A DNA stretch of 64,000 bases, from the NCBI GenBank assembly GCA_963707965.1, contig CAVPRR010000006.1, positions 480,806 to 544,805 on the forward strand. The letters run 5' to 3'. The DNA comes from VRUE01 sp963707965. Lineage in GTDB: Bacteria > Actinomycetota > Thermoleophilia > Solirubrobacterales > 70-9. Both the position numbers and the translations under genes were made by a program. The notes beneath the pieces are model-generated. The model was given only the letters and a program-made list of their open reading frames with translations. It was not told where the DNA came from and did no database searches. Positions within the stretch are counted from its first letter, which is position 1, and each line of letters begins with the position of its first letter. Of this stretch, positions 54,492 to 63,794 are shown piece by piece.

Positions 54492-54830
54492 CGAGCAGTC
54501 TCGTCGGCGAGAGGGCCTTGCGTCTCCATGCACCCGTAGAGCCGTGCAATGCGTCGAATAGCTTGGCCGTGGAAGACAGAGTCCTGTTCAATGAGCTTAA
54601 GTGGGGCGGGAAGGACTCGAACCTTCGAGGCCCGCAAACGGCTCTAGCAAGCTAAATTTGGCGTGTTAGAGCGAGGCCGTTCTGAGGAGTTTCGCGGAGT
54701 TCGGTGGAGTCGGGGACAAATTTCGGGACAAAGTTTGGGGAGACCGGAAATCGTCGCGCCCAAACTCTCGCTTTCACGCGAGGCTGTCGCATAAAGCCTT
54801 CCGCCAAAGCTATGACGAGCTGACTACGAC
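54492..54830. other. Non-coding junction with tRNA-like segment
   Basis: This stretch of about 340 bp has no supported gene. It contains the 3'-half tRNA-like segment (54602-54650), a short near-direct repeat (GGGACAAATTTC / GGGACAAAGTTT, 54713-54737), and an IS-end-like motif at 54780-54797. A minus-strand open frame ending at 54652 could be the tail of a lost integrase, but no integrase motif is visible. Confidence 0.5.
54602..54650 (-). other. 3' half of a tRNA gene; candidate attachment site
   Basis: On the minus strand a perfect 5-bp T-arm (GAAGG, TTCGAGT, CCTTC) is followed by a 7-base acceptor strand CCGCCCC and A, as at a tRNA 3' end. Upstream of it is a short GC-rich segment and TTGCTAG, which could be an anticodon loop (GCT, serine). 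No matching 5' half (GGGGCGG acceptor, D-arm) is found upstream. Integrated elements typically leave such half-tRNA copies at one end. Confidence 0.5.
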
Positions 54831-55178
54831 GTGCCTGAACGAATACGGGCTGTCCGGGGTCTGGGTAGCCTTCGAGGCGTGGAGTTGGAGGAGCGGCATC
54901 GTTGGTGGAAGTCGCCTGGCGCCGTCGAGCTGCGTGGATTGCTGATGGAACACTGGGACCCAATCGCCGTCAACGGGATACCTGAGGCCCGAGACGAGTA
55001 CGACGGATACCTAGGTCCGCTGGTGAACAGGCTCCACGATGGGGCCGACGCTCAGGCAGTCGCGGAGTACCTCGCTGGCGTGCAGACCAAGCGGATGGGA
55101 TTGCCGGTGACAGCCGATCAGCTTCACGATGTCGCGAATCGGGTGGTGGCCTGGTATGCGAGCGAGATGCGACGCTGA
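54831..55178 (+). CDS. Small hypothetical protein
   Basis: A protein of up to 115 residues; the start is uncertain (GTG 54831 or GTG 54879). The C-terminal 85 residues look like a genuine helical domain: WWKSPGAVELRGLLMEHWDP, IPEARDEYDGYLGPLVNRLH and VTADQLHDVANRVVAWYASE. I recall similar short proteins near toxin-like or mobile loci but know no function. It lies between an isolated IS-end-like motif (54780) and the IS1182 element. Confidence 0.6.
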   Translation: MPERIRAVRGLGSLRGVELEERHRWWKSPGAVELRGLLMEHWDPIAVNGIPEARDEYDGYLGPLVNRLHDGADAQAVAEYLAGVQTKRMGLPVTADQLHDVANRVVAWYASEMRR

Positions 55179-55198
55179 CTGAACCGTCGCTTTTCGAA

Positions 55199-56742
55199 GA
55201 GGCCTTGGCACAAACCCCCCGCTTTTCGGTCCGTTCGCACCGAGAAAATGGGTCATGCCTCAGAACTTCCTCAGCTGTGACCGGGACCAGCCGATGCTGT
55301 TGCCGCTGGACCTGCGTGACTGGCTCGACGAAGACCACCTCGCCTGGTTCGTGATCGATGCGGTGGCGGAGCTGGACCTCGAGCCCTTCTACACCTCCTA
55401 TCGAGTCGACGGCCACGGCCGCGCCGCCCACGACCCGAAGATGATGGTGACGCTGTTTGCCTACGCCTACGCGGTCGGCGAGCGTTCATCGCGTGGAATC
55501 GAGCGCCGCTGCCGAGAGGACGTCGCCTTCCGGGTGATCTGCGCCAACCAGGCCCCCGACCACGCAACGATCGCCCGCTTTCGCGTTCGCCACGAAGAGG
55601 CGCTGGCCAACCTGTTCGGCCAAGTGCTGGGGCTCTGCGGCAAGGCCAGGATCGTCGACGTCGGCGTGATCGCGGTCGACGGCACCAAGCTCGCCGCCGC
55701 GGCCTCAGACGGGGCGATCCGCACCTATGAGCAGATTGCCGCCGAGATCCTTGCCGAGGCGGGTCGCATCGACGCCGCCGAGGATGAGATCCACGGCGAG
55801 GCCCGAGGCGACGAGCTGCCCGAGGCGCTTCGCACCCCGAACGGGCGCCGCGCCTGGCTGCGCGAGGCCAAAGAGCAGCTCGAGCGCGAGCGGGCCGAGA
55901 GCCCCGAGCCGGTGCCACGCGATCGCCCCGAGCGTCTTGAGACCTGCCGGCGGCGACTGGCCGAGGACTGGCGGGCCGAGCATCGGGCAAACCAGGCATA
56001 TGAGACCTACCGCGCCCAGGGAGTGATGAGCGACGGGCGCCGCTTCGGCGCACCGCCGAAGCCCTACTCGCCGCCCGAGGTTCCCGACGGCAAGCTCAAC
56101 ACCACCGATCCCGACGCGAAGCGAATGAAGTTCGGCCGCAACTTCATGCCCGCCTACAACGCCCAGGCGGTCACCACCGAGGGCCAGATCATCGTTGCGG
56201 CGGAGGTCGTGACCGAAGGCGGTGACTTCCGACAGCTCGACCCGATGATCACGGCCGCAGAGCGCGAACTGGCGACCGCTGGTGTTGACGCCAACCCAAA
56301 GGTGGTGTTGGCCGACGCCGGCTATTGGTTAAACGATCACATCGACTCGCTGCGCGAGCGGGGGATCACCCCGATCGTCGCTGCCGACACCACCCGAAAC
56401 CGGCCGCGCAAGACCAGGCTCGGCGGGCCCTATGACTTCATGCGCAGGGTGATGGCCACCGAGACCGGCGCTGAGCTCTACGCCAAACGCCAGTGCATGG
56501 TCGAGCCCGTCTTTGCCCAGATCAAGGCGAACCGTCGGATCGAGCGCTTCAAACGAAGAGGAAGGGCCGCCGCTCGCTCGGAATGGCGCCTGATCGCGGC
56601 CACCCACAACCTGCTGAAGCTCCACCGACACACTCTGGCGGCCGCAGCTGCCTGAGCTGGGGTCCGAAAGCCCCTGCCGTTTCCGATCGGCTCGGGTTTC
56701 ACCGTTTGGAGCGCGTGCTCGGCAGCTTTGCGCGACAGCCTC
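55199..56742 (+). mobile_element. IS1182-family insertion sequence
   Basis: The transposase gene is flanked by imperfect inverted ends: GAGGCCTTGGCACAAACC at 55199-55216 and, on the minus strand, GAGGCTGTCGCGCAAAGC at 56742-56725. About 12 of 18 positions match. Total length near 1.5 kb is normal for the family. A third end-like motif, GAGGCTGTCGCATAAAGC at 54780-54797, matches the right end better than the left end does. Confidence 0.6.
55255..56655 (+). CDS. IS1182-family transposase
   Basis: A 466-residue DDE transposase. The N-terminal DUF772-type domain shows LLPLDLRDWLDEDHLAWFVI, DPKMMVTLFAYAYAVGERSS and ANQAPDHATIARFRVRHEEA. Catalytic acids follow in VIAVDGTKLAAAAS (first Asp), VVLADAGYWLNDHI (second Asp) and CMVEPVFAQIKANRRIERFK (Glu). 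A helical insertion domain lies between the first and second Asp (about residues 160-270). All motifs are intact, so the element could be active. Confidence 0.93.
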   Translation: MPQNFLSCDRDQPMLLPLDLRDWLDEDHLAWFVIDAVAELDLEPFYTSYRVDGHGRAAHDPKMMVTLFAYAYAVGERSSRGIERRCREDVAFRVICANQAPDHATIARFRVRHEEALANLFGQVLGLCGKARIVDVGVIAVDGTKLAAAASDGAIRTYEQIAAEILAEAGRIDAAEDEIHGEARGDELPEALRTPNGRRAWLREAKEQLERERAESPEPVPRDRPERLETCRRRLAEDWRAEHRANQAYETYRAQGVMSDGRRFGAPPKPYSPPEVPDGKLNTTDPDAKRMKFGRNFMPAYNAQAVTTEGQIIVAAEVVTEGGDFRQLDPMITAAERELATAGVDANPKVVLADAGYWLNDHIDSLRERGITPIVAADTTRNRPRKTRLGGPYDFMRRVMATETGAELYAKRQCMVEPVFAQIKANRRIERFKRRGRAAARSEWRLIAATHNLLKLHRHTLAAAAA

Positions 56743-56846
56743 ACGCGAAGGCGGCACTGCAGTAGGGCTGCGTGGCGCTGTGATCGCTGGCTCCAGCGAG
56801 TCTGCCTCCGCCTACAAGCTTAATTCAAGCATGGTAGACTTACAGC

Positions 56847-57179
56847 ATGTCCATGCGGCGTAGGCGCATCAGTGATGAGGCGGCGGCAGTTCTCGGCTTC
56901 TTCCTTTCCGATCCCGGAAAGGAGCGCTACGGCCGGGAGATAGTCATCGAGACCGAACTCAAATCTGGCTCGCTGTATCCCATGTTGCACCGCTTGGAGA
57001 GCCGTGGGGTCCTGGTTTCCGGCTGGGAGGATTTCCAAGACGCCGTCAATCAAGGGCGCCGGCCGCGGCGCCTATACAGACTGCACGGGACAAGCGAAGC
57101 CGAAGGCCTGTTGGCCGAGTGGCGCGCTGCTCGGACCTCGTCCGGAAGGTCTCGCGTGGGTGGGGTGCTGCCCACATGA
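56847..57179 (+). CDS. PadR-family transcriptional regulator
   Basis: A 110-residue winged-helix protein of the PadR family: AAAVLGFFLSDPGKERYGRE, LKSGSLYPMLHRLESRGVLV and RRPRRLYRLHGTSEAEGLLA, which is the wing. It lacks the long C-terminal dimerisation helices of larger members. Its TGA overlaps the next ATG (ATGA), and PadR proteins commonly control a linked membrane protein. The upstream AT-rich stretch (TTAATTCAAGCATGGTAGACTT) is AT-rich compared with its surroundings. Confidence 0.85.
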   Translation: MSMRRRRISDEAAAVLGFFLSDPGKERYGREIVIETELKSGSLYPMLHRLESRGVLVSGWEDFQDAVNQGRRPRRLYRLHGTSEAEGLLAEWRAARTSSGRSRVGGVLPT

Positions 57180-57757
57180 GAGATACGACAATCACTACCA
57201 TTGTCGTCGCAGGGTGGGTTGTGCTGTGGGTTCTTTTTGGCCTGCTCAAAGCGATCCGGGATCTGCTCACTCAACGGGCAGCGGCCTGGCTACTGCCGCC
57301 CTATCAGCCGGTCACGTTTCGGGTAGCTCAAGTCGTGGCTCTTGCCGCACGGGCTATAGCGCCGAAACGCGTAACTGAGTTCGACCTGCCCCGCATCCTC
57401 TTCGCTTTCTTTCCGGTGGCCTGGTCGGTGCGGCCCTGGTCCGATCCCGACGCGGCAATTGCCGAGCTCGAAGCCGACCTGCGATGTGAGCAGCGGGCTC
57501 TTGCTCCCCTCCGACTGGTCCTGCCGCTTCTGGGAGCGGCGCTCATGATGCGCGCACGGAACCTCTGGCACATAGTTGGAGGTGTCGCCTGCCTGCCGGT
57601 AGTAGTCCCCGTAATCCTCGTCCTTATCCCGGTGACTCTGGTGGAAGAGATCGATTGGCTCAACGACCTCTGGGGGCGAACTCAACGACAGCTTGATTTA
57701 GTCAGGCGTTGGGTGACAGCCCGCCGCCGGGGGACAGCCAAAAACTCCGTAACCTGA
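57176..57757 (+). CDS. Membrane protein coupled to a PadR regulator
   Basis: A 193-residue protein with an N-terminal transmembrane helix (TIVVAGWVVLWVLFGLLKAI) and a long hydrophobic pair in the C-terminal half (NLWHIVGGVACLPVVVPVIL; VLIPVTLVEEIDWLND). The middle is cytoplasmic and charged. No known domain. The four-base overlap with the PadR gene implies coupled translation; this pair may be a small stress-responsive module carried by the island. Confidence 0.65.
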   Translation: MRDTTITTIVVAGWVVLWVLFGLLKAIRDLLTQRAAAWLLPPYQPVTFRVAQVVALAARAIAPKRVTEFDLPRILFAFFPVAWSVRPWSDPDAAIAELEADLRCEQRALAPLRLVLPLLGAALMMRARNLWHIVGGVACLPVVVPVILVLIPVTLVEEIDWLNDLWGRTQRQLDLVRRWVTARRRGTAKNSVT

Positions 57758-57811
57758 GGCTAGGCGGACGAGTCTCGGCACGGTCCGCACTCCTGCTCTG
57801 CGCGAGGAGCG

Positions 57812-58243
57812 TCAGGGGGCGCTGAGACCCGGGGTGGTCGCAGGGTCCCAGGAGATGGTGATATCCGCCCCCTGGTCCTCGGGACTATCTACTTCGTCCT
57901 TCTCGATGAGGAGTCGGAACACCCGCGTGTCGTTCACGTCGGGGAGAAGGACCCCGGTGAGTCTCCGGACGTTCTGCGAGGTGAAGAGTGTGTCGAGGAC
58001 AGGCTTGACGAAGTTGTCGAGGTCGACGGCCGGCCTCGCCAGGTCCAAAGGAGTCATCAGGAAGGTCACCTCGACGGTGAACCTGGCGGCCTTCAGGTGA
58101 GGCGAGGTGAACGGCGCCTGCGGATAGGCGGCCTCCACCGCGGCGCCTATGGCGTCCCTCCATTCGGAGCTATCGCGGCGCGCTGGGTGTTCACGCACCT
58201 CAATCCGCCAGGGGTTCGGGGTTGAGTCAACTCCTTCGCTCAT
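57812..58243 (-). CDS. RusA-family Holliday-junction resolvase-like nuclease
   Basis: A 143-residue protein. The RusA active-site signature is clear: AVDLDNFVKPVLDTLFTSQN, with the D-x-D-N-xx-K-xxx-D pattern, followed by RRLTGVLLPDVNDTRVFRLL. RusA cleaves four-way DNA junctions, usually on phages and prophages. Here the open frame begins at 58318, overlapping the stop of the large NTPase gene at 58315 by 4 bp, with ATG 58243 as a likely start. The gene is thus directly downstream of, and probably coexpressed with, the NTPase. Confidence 0.75.
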   Translation of the reverse strand: MSEGVDSTPNPWRIEVREHPARRDSSEWRDAIGAAVEAAYPQAPFTSPHLKAARFTVEVTFLMTPLDLARPAVDLDNFVKPVLDTLFTSQNVRRLTGVLLPDVNDTRVFRLLIEKDEVDSPEDQGADITISWDPATTPGLSAP

Positions 58244-58314
58244 GGCAGCATTCTCCCGCTTTGCGCGAGAGCGGGCAGCTTGAATTTCAATCGCGTACCG
58301 CCTGGCGTACGTCC

Positions 58315-61300
58315 TCAACGGAGATCTCCCTGGTGCGGCTTGTGGTGAACACTAATTCCGTCGCTCGACTCGATCGACCCGTCGGGGCGCAGTCGGTGGG
58401 CGCGAGAGTGAACCGAATAGCCGTGCATGTGAGAGCCGACACCAACTCCGCCGACGCTTGCGTGTTGCTCCGAAAGGACGGTCCAAAGCAGTGCCATGTC
58501 TCGTTCAGCAAGCCATCCTTGGATCCACTGCTCCTCAACGAGCATTGCCGACGGACCCGGCTCGCTGAAGTTCGGCATTCTGAATACGGGATCGGCACCG
58601 TGGCGATAACCACCGAGACCGTCCCAGCGCAGATCGGTTCCCTCGAACACGATCTTCGTCGGACGCAGCGGCGAGATCGTGGTCTCGCCGTGATAGGCAT
58701 CGAACTCGAAAGATGCCGTGTCATCGAGTACGGCTGGAAGCACCGGCACCGGCACGCCATCTTCAATCGGATCTACGTATCCGCCATGTAGCTGGCGCTG
58801 CGCCTGCACTGAATGGGGGTACTCGCCGCAGAACAAGTAGTCGAACCAAGACGGTCCCTCGGGCATCGTGCGGCCGTGAAAGTCTTGCTCCGCTGCCCAT
58901 TTCCACAGCTCCTCGGCCTGATCGGCGGCGACGAAGTAACCGCGAATGTGCATCCAGGTGTGGCGGTTGGGGTCATCGAAATGACGTTCGATGCGGCTGT
59001 CCCAGTTCAGATAGGAAAGGAGGGTCAGCCAACGCTTTCCTTGGTCCTCGCTCGCGATGAGCTGCGAGCTGTCCGGGAAGGCGAGACGATCAAGCCACTC
59101 AGCATCATCGAGGTTGGTGCCAAAGTCCTCATCGACCGGTGCCCACCAGGTTTTCTCCCGACTCACCTCCTGCTCGCGCACCAACACCGTGGGGTCGATC
59201 GCCCGCTCGCCCGGAGCCTGAAGCGCTGGAGGAGCACCGGACGGCGGCTCTGACTCGGAGAAGCTGGAATCCTCGGCGGTCGCGATGTTGTCCTCGACCA
59301 GCCCGACCAGCCGGTAGAGCGCGATCCACTGGTACTTCTTGCCGATTCTCTCGGCCCAAGTGGAGCGCCCGCGACCCGAGCCAAACTGGGAGGTCATCAC
59401 CCGGTCGTATTCGTCGAAGGGAGTACCCCGAAGCCCAGCCGTTCGATCTCCTCAAGTAGCCAGCGCTGGGCGGCGGGGAAGTCGAGACCCGGCCTGCGGC
59501 TCGTTTTCAGTGCCGGCCCCATGGTGTAGCGCTTGAAGTCGTCGAATCCGATCGAGCGGCGAACCATGTCCCAAGCATCACCCTCATCCCCGCCTTCCAG
59601 CTCGGGGCCATCCATCGCATCAGCTGGATCACCAAACGGCCCCGCCGTCTCCCGCTCGGGATCGCTCGCCCGCAGATCCTCGGGTAGCTCGGCACCGAAG
59701 GGCGGGCGGCAACGCTCGAGGTCAACCTCCTCTGGCAGCACACCCCACTCATCGGCAAGCTCAACTATGCAGCGGGCGTTATCGCGGACTAGCGCGTTGG
59801 CGGGGGGCTCGCCCGCAAAGACACTGGCGGCGATCCGTGCCGTCTCGCTAGTCGCGCTCCGGTCTTGGCTGCGAAGCATCGCTCCGTAGGCGGCGAGATA
59901 CAGGCGCTCCACGATGTAATCGTCATCTATGTCACCAACCCGCTCCATCAACTCGGGAACAGCGTCGGGATGCTGCGTCATCAAAGCGACGATTCCCATC
60001 GTGGCGTAATCACGTACGCGCCGGTCAGCGGCAAGACAGTGCCAAAGCAACGTCTGAGCCCAATCCAGAGCCGACGCGCGACCAACATGCCCGAGGTCGG
60101 GCCGGGTGGCCCATTCGCCAAGTCGTCGGGCGGCCCCCTCTACCTCCCAGCTTCGATGAAGGAATCGACACATGAAGGCATCCCGCTCGGCTGGAGCCTT
60201 CTGACGCAGCAGGCGATCTAGCAGCTCAACTCCGAGCCTGTGTCCGGCGCGGGCCCCGAGCGAAACGATCTGCTCCATCGCCAGCTCAAAAAGGGAACCC
60301 TCGTTAAGCGCCTCGACCAGCAGCGCCTCGGTGCGGTCGCTGAGACTGTCAGGTTGGCGCCAGGTCAGCGAGTTGGCAAACAAGCGGAGGGCGAGCGGCC
60401 GAGGCAGCTCAATGTCGAGATCAGGAAACTCGCTGCCATGCTTCTCGGGGAGAATGATCGCTGCCGCTTCGAGCAGACCTCGAATCTCGATGAAGCGGCC
60501 TTCCTCCTTTGGCGCAAGCGGACCACCCTCCCGGAACAGAGGTGCAGGGTCATCGCTGATCCCCTCAAAGGCCCGCGCGACACACAGAAACTCGCCCAGC
60601 CGCTCGAAGCCAAACCGGATTTCCCAATCACCGTCTACGCCGCCTCGCTCGACTTCGTCGGAGACCCTCCTTGACCATGAAGTCGAGCAGCGAGTGCGGA
60701 GACTGCGCGTCCTGGCAATAGATCGTCGAGGAGCTGCCGTGCGCACTTCCCATTCGACTCCCCCCGAGCGGCTCGCGAGCGTCTCGTCGGCCACCGCGTC
60801 AACCGCCTTCCTAACGAGTTTCTGACGCTGATCGACATCGAGCTGATCCGCAGCCCGGCGCTCGGCGTCATTGAGAACCAAGCTGATGACCTCTGAAAGG
60901 CTCGGCGGTTCTTGGTCGATCGCGCGACGCCCCTCGCTGGCCAACCCGATGCAAAGAAGGCGGAGAAACAAGGGGTTGGCGTACTCCGGCTGCAGCAACG
61001 GAATGCTGGGCGGCTCCAGTTTCCAGAAAGCGAAGAATGCGAAGCACGCCTCAAACTCGACCCCGGTGAAACCGCGATGCTCAATTGTCGGCAACTCCAA
61101 CTCCTCGGGCATCACTGCGTCCAGGAAAGCGCTCCGGCAACTCAGACAAAGCCGGAGCCATGGGTATCGTCCAATTGCGGTGATGAAGCCCGCAAGATCA
61201 CTACGCAGGCGCGGCGTGGGCGGCGCTCGTTTATCGCGTCAATGAAAATCACAAGCGGATGGTGAGATGCCTCACCCGCTGCATCTAGCGCGGCGAGCAG

Positions 61301-62549
61301 TTCGTCGCGGCCGATATCGCCCGGAAGCCCGAGGATGGCCCGGGTGTGATCGGACGGCTGTCCATCTCCTAGTTGCTCGCCCAGGATCACAACACTGAAG
61401 AGGTCGTCCGCCAGTCGCTGCTCGGCCGCATCGCAAATCGCATGGGTCTTCCCCATTCCTGCGGCTCCGGTGACGAGAAGGGCACCCTCGCTGGCGGCAC
61501 GCTCGGCGGGACCGGCGTAACGACCGCGCAGCTCGTCGACCAGCTCAAGGGCTTCCTTGGAGAGGTCGTAGTCCTGCCGCCGGGAAACGAACCATGTATT
61601 CGGCCTCAAATTCTCGAAATTGGCGGCTCCCAGCACTGCCCTCGCCGTGCTTCTCCTCAAGCTCGGCGAAAAGCGCGTCGCGAGCTCCGGCCAAGGTCGT
61701 GGCAGCAACCTCGACCGCCTCCAACACCAAGGCCGCGTCGAGCCCTTCCTCACTGCGAACTTCGATGCCTGCCTCGATCAGGTCGGAGAGCGCCGTGGCG
61801 GCTGTCCCAAAGCGAGTCGTCGCCTCTCCATCCTCGCGCTCCTCGACCCGGTGTGTCATCCGCCGTAAGGTGTCACCGACCTTGCGGATGAAGCGCAGCT
61901 CCCGACGTTTGTAGCGGGGGGTACGGCCGCATTCATCGAAAGCGGTGGCTAGCGGCACCTCAACATTCAGCTCCGGGTGATACCGGGGTCCGGCATTCGC
62001 CACCGACTCTTCGAGTCGCTGTCCGAACCAGTTATGCCCTAGCCGCTCCTCATCGAACCAGAAGCGCAGACGCCCGCCGCTCGGATCGACGGCGAGGAGT
62101 GGCTCGGCCAGCTCCGAGCCTTCCCAGAGAACGAACTCGACATTCATGTCGCGGCCTCGCGCCTCGTTTTCCCACTCTTCGACCCATTCCGCCCAGCGGG
62201 TCCGCTGGTCCGTGCCAGGCCGTCCGGTCGGACCGGTCAGATTGAAGGGAAGACAAACGACATAGCGGGTCAGCTTCGGGTGAATGCGAAGCGCCGTGCT
62301 GACCGAGCCGCCAATCTGGGCCTTGTCGAGCTCGAAGAGAAGCTTGCTTTGCCGGCCCCACTCGCTGCCATCCGGCAGTGTCCAGTAGCACTCGACTCCG
62401 CCATCGCCGCCAGCGCCGTCAAGGCGAGCAAATCGACTTCCCTCTGGGACCGCCTCCTCCCGGCGGGCAAGATGGGCGCCGAACTCCTCGAAGGCATAGG
62501 TCTTACTGCCGCCGAGCGGGCGGATGCGCTGGAAGTCGATTTCGGTCAT
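58315..62549 (-). pseudogene. Avs-like STAND NTPase with N-terminal nuclease-like domain, frameshifted
   Basis: One large gene (about 1,410 codons) read in several frames. From ATG 62549 the N-terminus resembles a PD-(D/E)XK/Mrr-type nuclease (RLDGAGGDGGVECYWTLPDG, then EWGRQSKLLFELDKAQIGGS). A shift near 61630 leads to ENLRPNTWFVSRRQDYDLSK and Walker A VTGAAGMGKTHAICDAAEQ (61445-61468), with Walker B LVIFIDAINE. A shift near 61222 leads to AGFITAIGRYPWLRLCLSCR and a long helical region. Two compensating shifts fall near 60750 and 60662, and another near 59425 joins LPFDEYDRV to MTSQFGSGRGRSTWAERIGK. Domain order matches antiviral STAND (Avs) ATPases. Whether the indels are real is undecided. 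Confidence 0.6.
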
Positions 62550-62736
62550 CTCAAATCTCGTGCCAGTGGCGATATCGGCGCGCGATCGTACCTCTCGGGT
62601 TCCTGTGGCGGGGCTCCCGCTTTGCGCGATTTTCGAGCGTTCGCATCGCTTGGGAAGCCCCATCTGAACGAGACCATAAAGCGGGGCCGGTAGCCACGAG
62701 AATGAACGCCGAGTTCCAGCCTCGCTACATGTGCGT

Positions 62737-62844
62737 ATGGCAAGCTTGGAGTCGAGCACGTTCGCGATCGAGGAGTACCGGAGTCTGCGCCAGAAGTCTC
62801 TGGAAGCGATCGCCCAGCAGCAACGCACGTTTCAGATCGGCTAA
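62737..62844 (+). pseudogene. N-terminal remnant of a small membrane-protein gene
   Basis: A 35-codon frame reads MASLESSTFAIEEYRSLRQK then SLEAIAQQQRTFQIG and stops. The amphipathic start EYRSLRQKSLEAI followed by a short Q-rich link resembles N-termini of small membrane proteins where a helix would come next, but the helix is missing. It may be a truncated gene or a real mini-protein. It is opposite in direction to the NTPase and toxin genes. Confidence 0.35.
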
Positions 62845-62874
62845 TACTCGGGCGCTCGGTCGGCGCCATGCAGC

Positions 62875-63294
62875 TCAAGCCGCGATGTGTCGTGGAAACC
62901 GTTTCATGATACTCGTTCCCCAAGGCCCTGACCTTGGCGTAATCGCGGTCGGAGAACTTCTTGCCCGAATCCTTGACCATGCCGGTGATGACCGCGATCT
63001 GGGGCTCATCGAAGCCGCGTTTGCGCAATCCCTCGGATCGGCGTTGTCGAGGACGCAGAAGAGTCTGTACTGGCGACGCCCCGGACCGGTGAGGCGGATC
63101 TCGTAGAAGCCGCCCATATCGCCGTGCATCGCCTCCCAGTAGCCGCCACCGCTGAACTGCGGCGGCGGCGCATCGCGAACAGCGTCCAGGACCGCGTAGA
63201 AGCGGGCCTCGACCTTCGCCGGGCAAGCGTCAAGGAAGTCCTCGGCCGGCACCTTGCCGTCCTTGGTCTTGAAGTAGACGATCCCCCAAGCCAT
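62875..63294 (-). pseudogene. HigB/RelE-type toxin (Gp49-like), frameshifted
   Basis: From ATG 63294 the first 86 codons read as a RelE-superfamily toxin: MAWGIVYFKTKDGKVPAEDF, FYAVLDAVRDAPPPQFSGGG, MHGDMGGFYEIRLTGPGRRQ and YRLFCVLDNAD. Near 63030 the homology moves to another frame (GLRKRGFDEPQIAVITGMVK, DSGKKFSDRDYAKVRALGNE), which carries the expected C-terminal basic lysines. A one-base change would restore a protein of about 125 residues, an mRNA-cleaving toxin. The antitoxin gene lies upstream and overlaps its start. Confidence 0.65.
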
Positions 63295-63710
63295 CGTCGG
63301 CCCAGGCTAGAGCGCGTGCGGCGGCGGCTCGGAAGCCCGGACCTACGCGGGGGCGGTTTCTCGGCGCTGACGCGCGAGCTCGCTTCTGTCGGGCCTTCCC
63401 GTTCGCCACGACTCTGACCTCTGCCCCAAGGACATCCGCAACAGCGGCGACGGTCTTCAGCTCGGGGTTGACATCGGCGGTGAAGAACCGGCGGATACTG
63501 GACGGCTCCTTACCGATTGCACGAGCCAGCTCGGCCTTCGACATCCCGGCCTGCTCGCGCAGCTCGTCGAGCTGGCGGACAACCGAGTCTATCTGGGCAA
63601 TCTCCCGCCGCTGTCGCTCAAACTCCGCTCGAAACTCGGGATCTTCCTCAAGCCGTCGCGCGAGTCGCCGGTCGTGATAGGTCGTGTCGAGCTTGATTCG
63701 GAGCAGCCAT
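63230..63710 (-). pseudogene. XRE-type antitoxin (HigA-like), start frameshifted
   Basis: In one frame the minus strand codes IKLDTTYHDRRLARRLEEDP, EFRAEFERQRREIAQIDSVV, RQLDELREQAGMSKAELARA and IGKEPSSIRRFFTADVNPEL: a helical lead and a Cro/CI helix-turn-helix of an antitoxin. No start codon exists in this frame before the internal ATG 63544. ATG 63700 (MAAP) would fit if one A were removed in CCGAATCAAG near 63690. The 3' end overlaps the toxin start. Upstream lies TTACGCTGTAA (63738-63748), a possible operator. Confidence 0.6.
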
Positions 63711-63794
63711 GATTGCCGTCCGAGCGTAGCATAAAAGTTACGCTGTAAAGTTGATCCTGAGGCCGAGCACCTCGATCCCTGTCAAGCTGAGTCA

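Noticed and set aside
57290..57685. Minus-strand ORFs opposite the PadR-linked membrane protein
   Set aside because: They oppose a convincing coupled gene and lack any recognisable motif.
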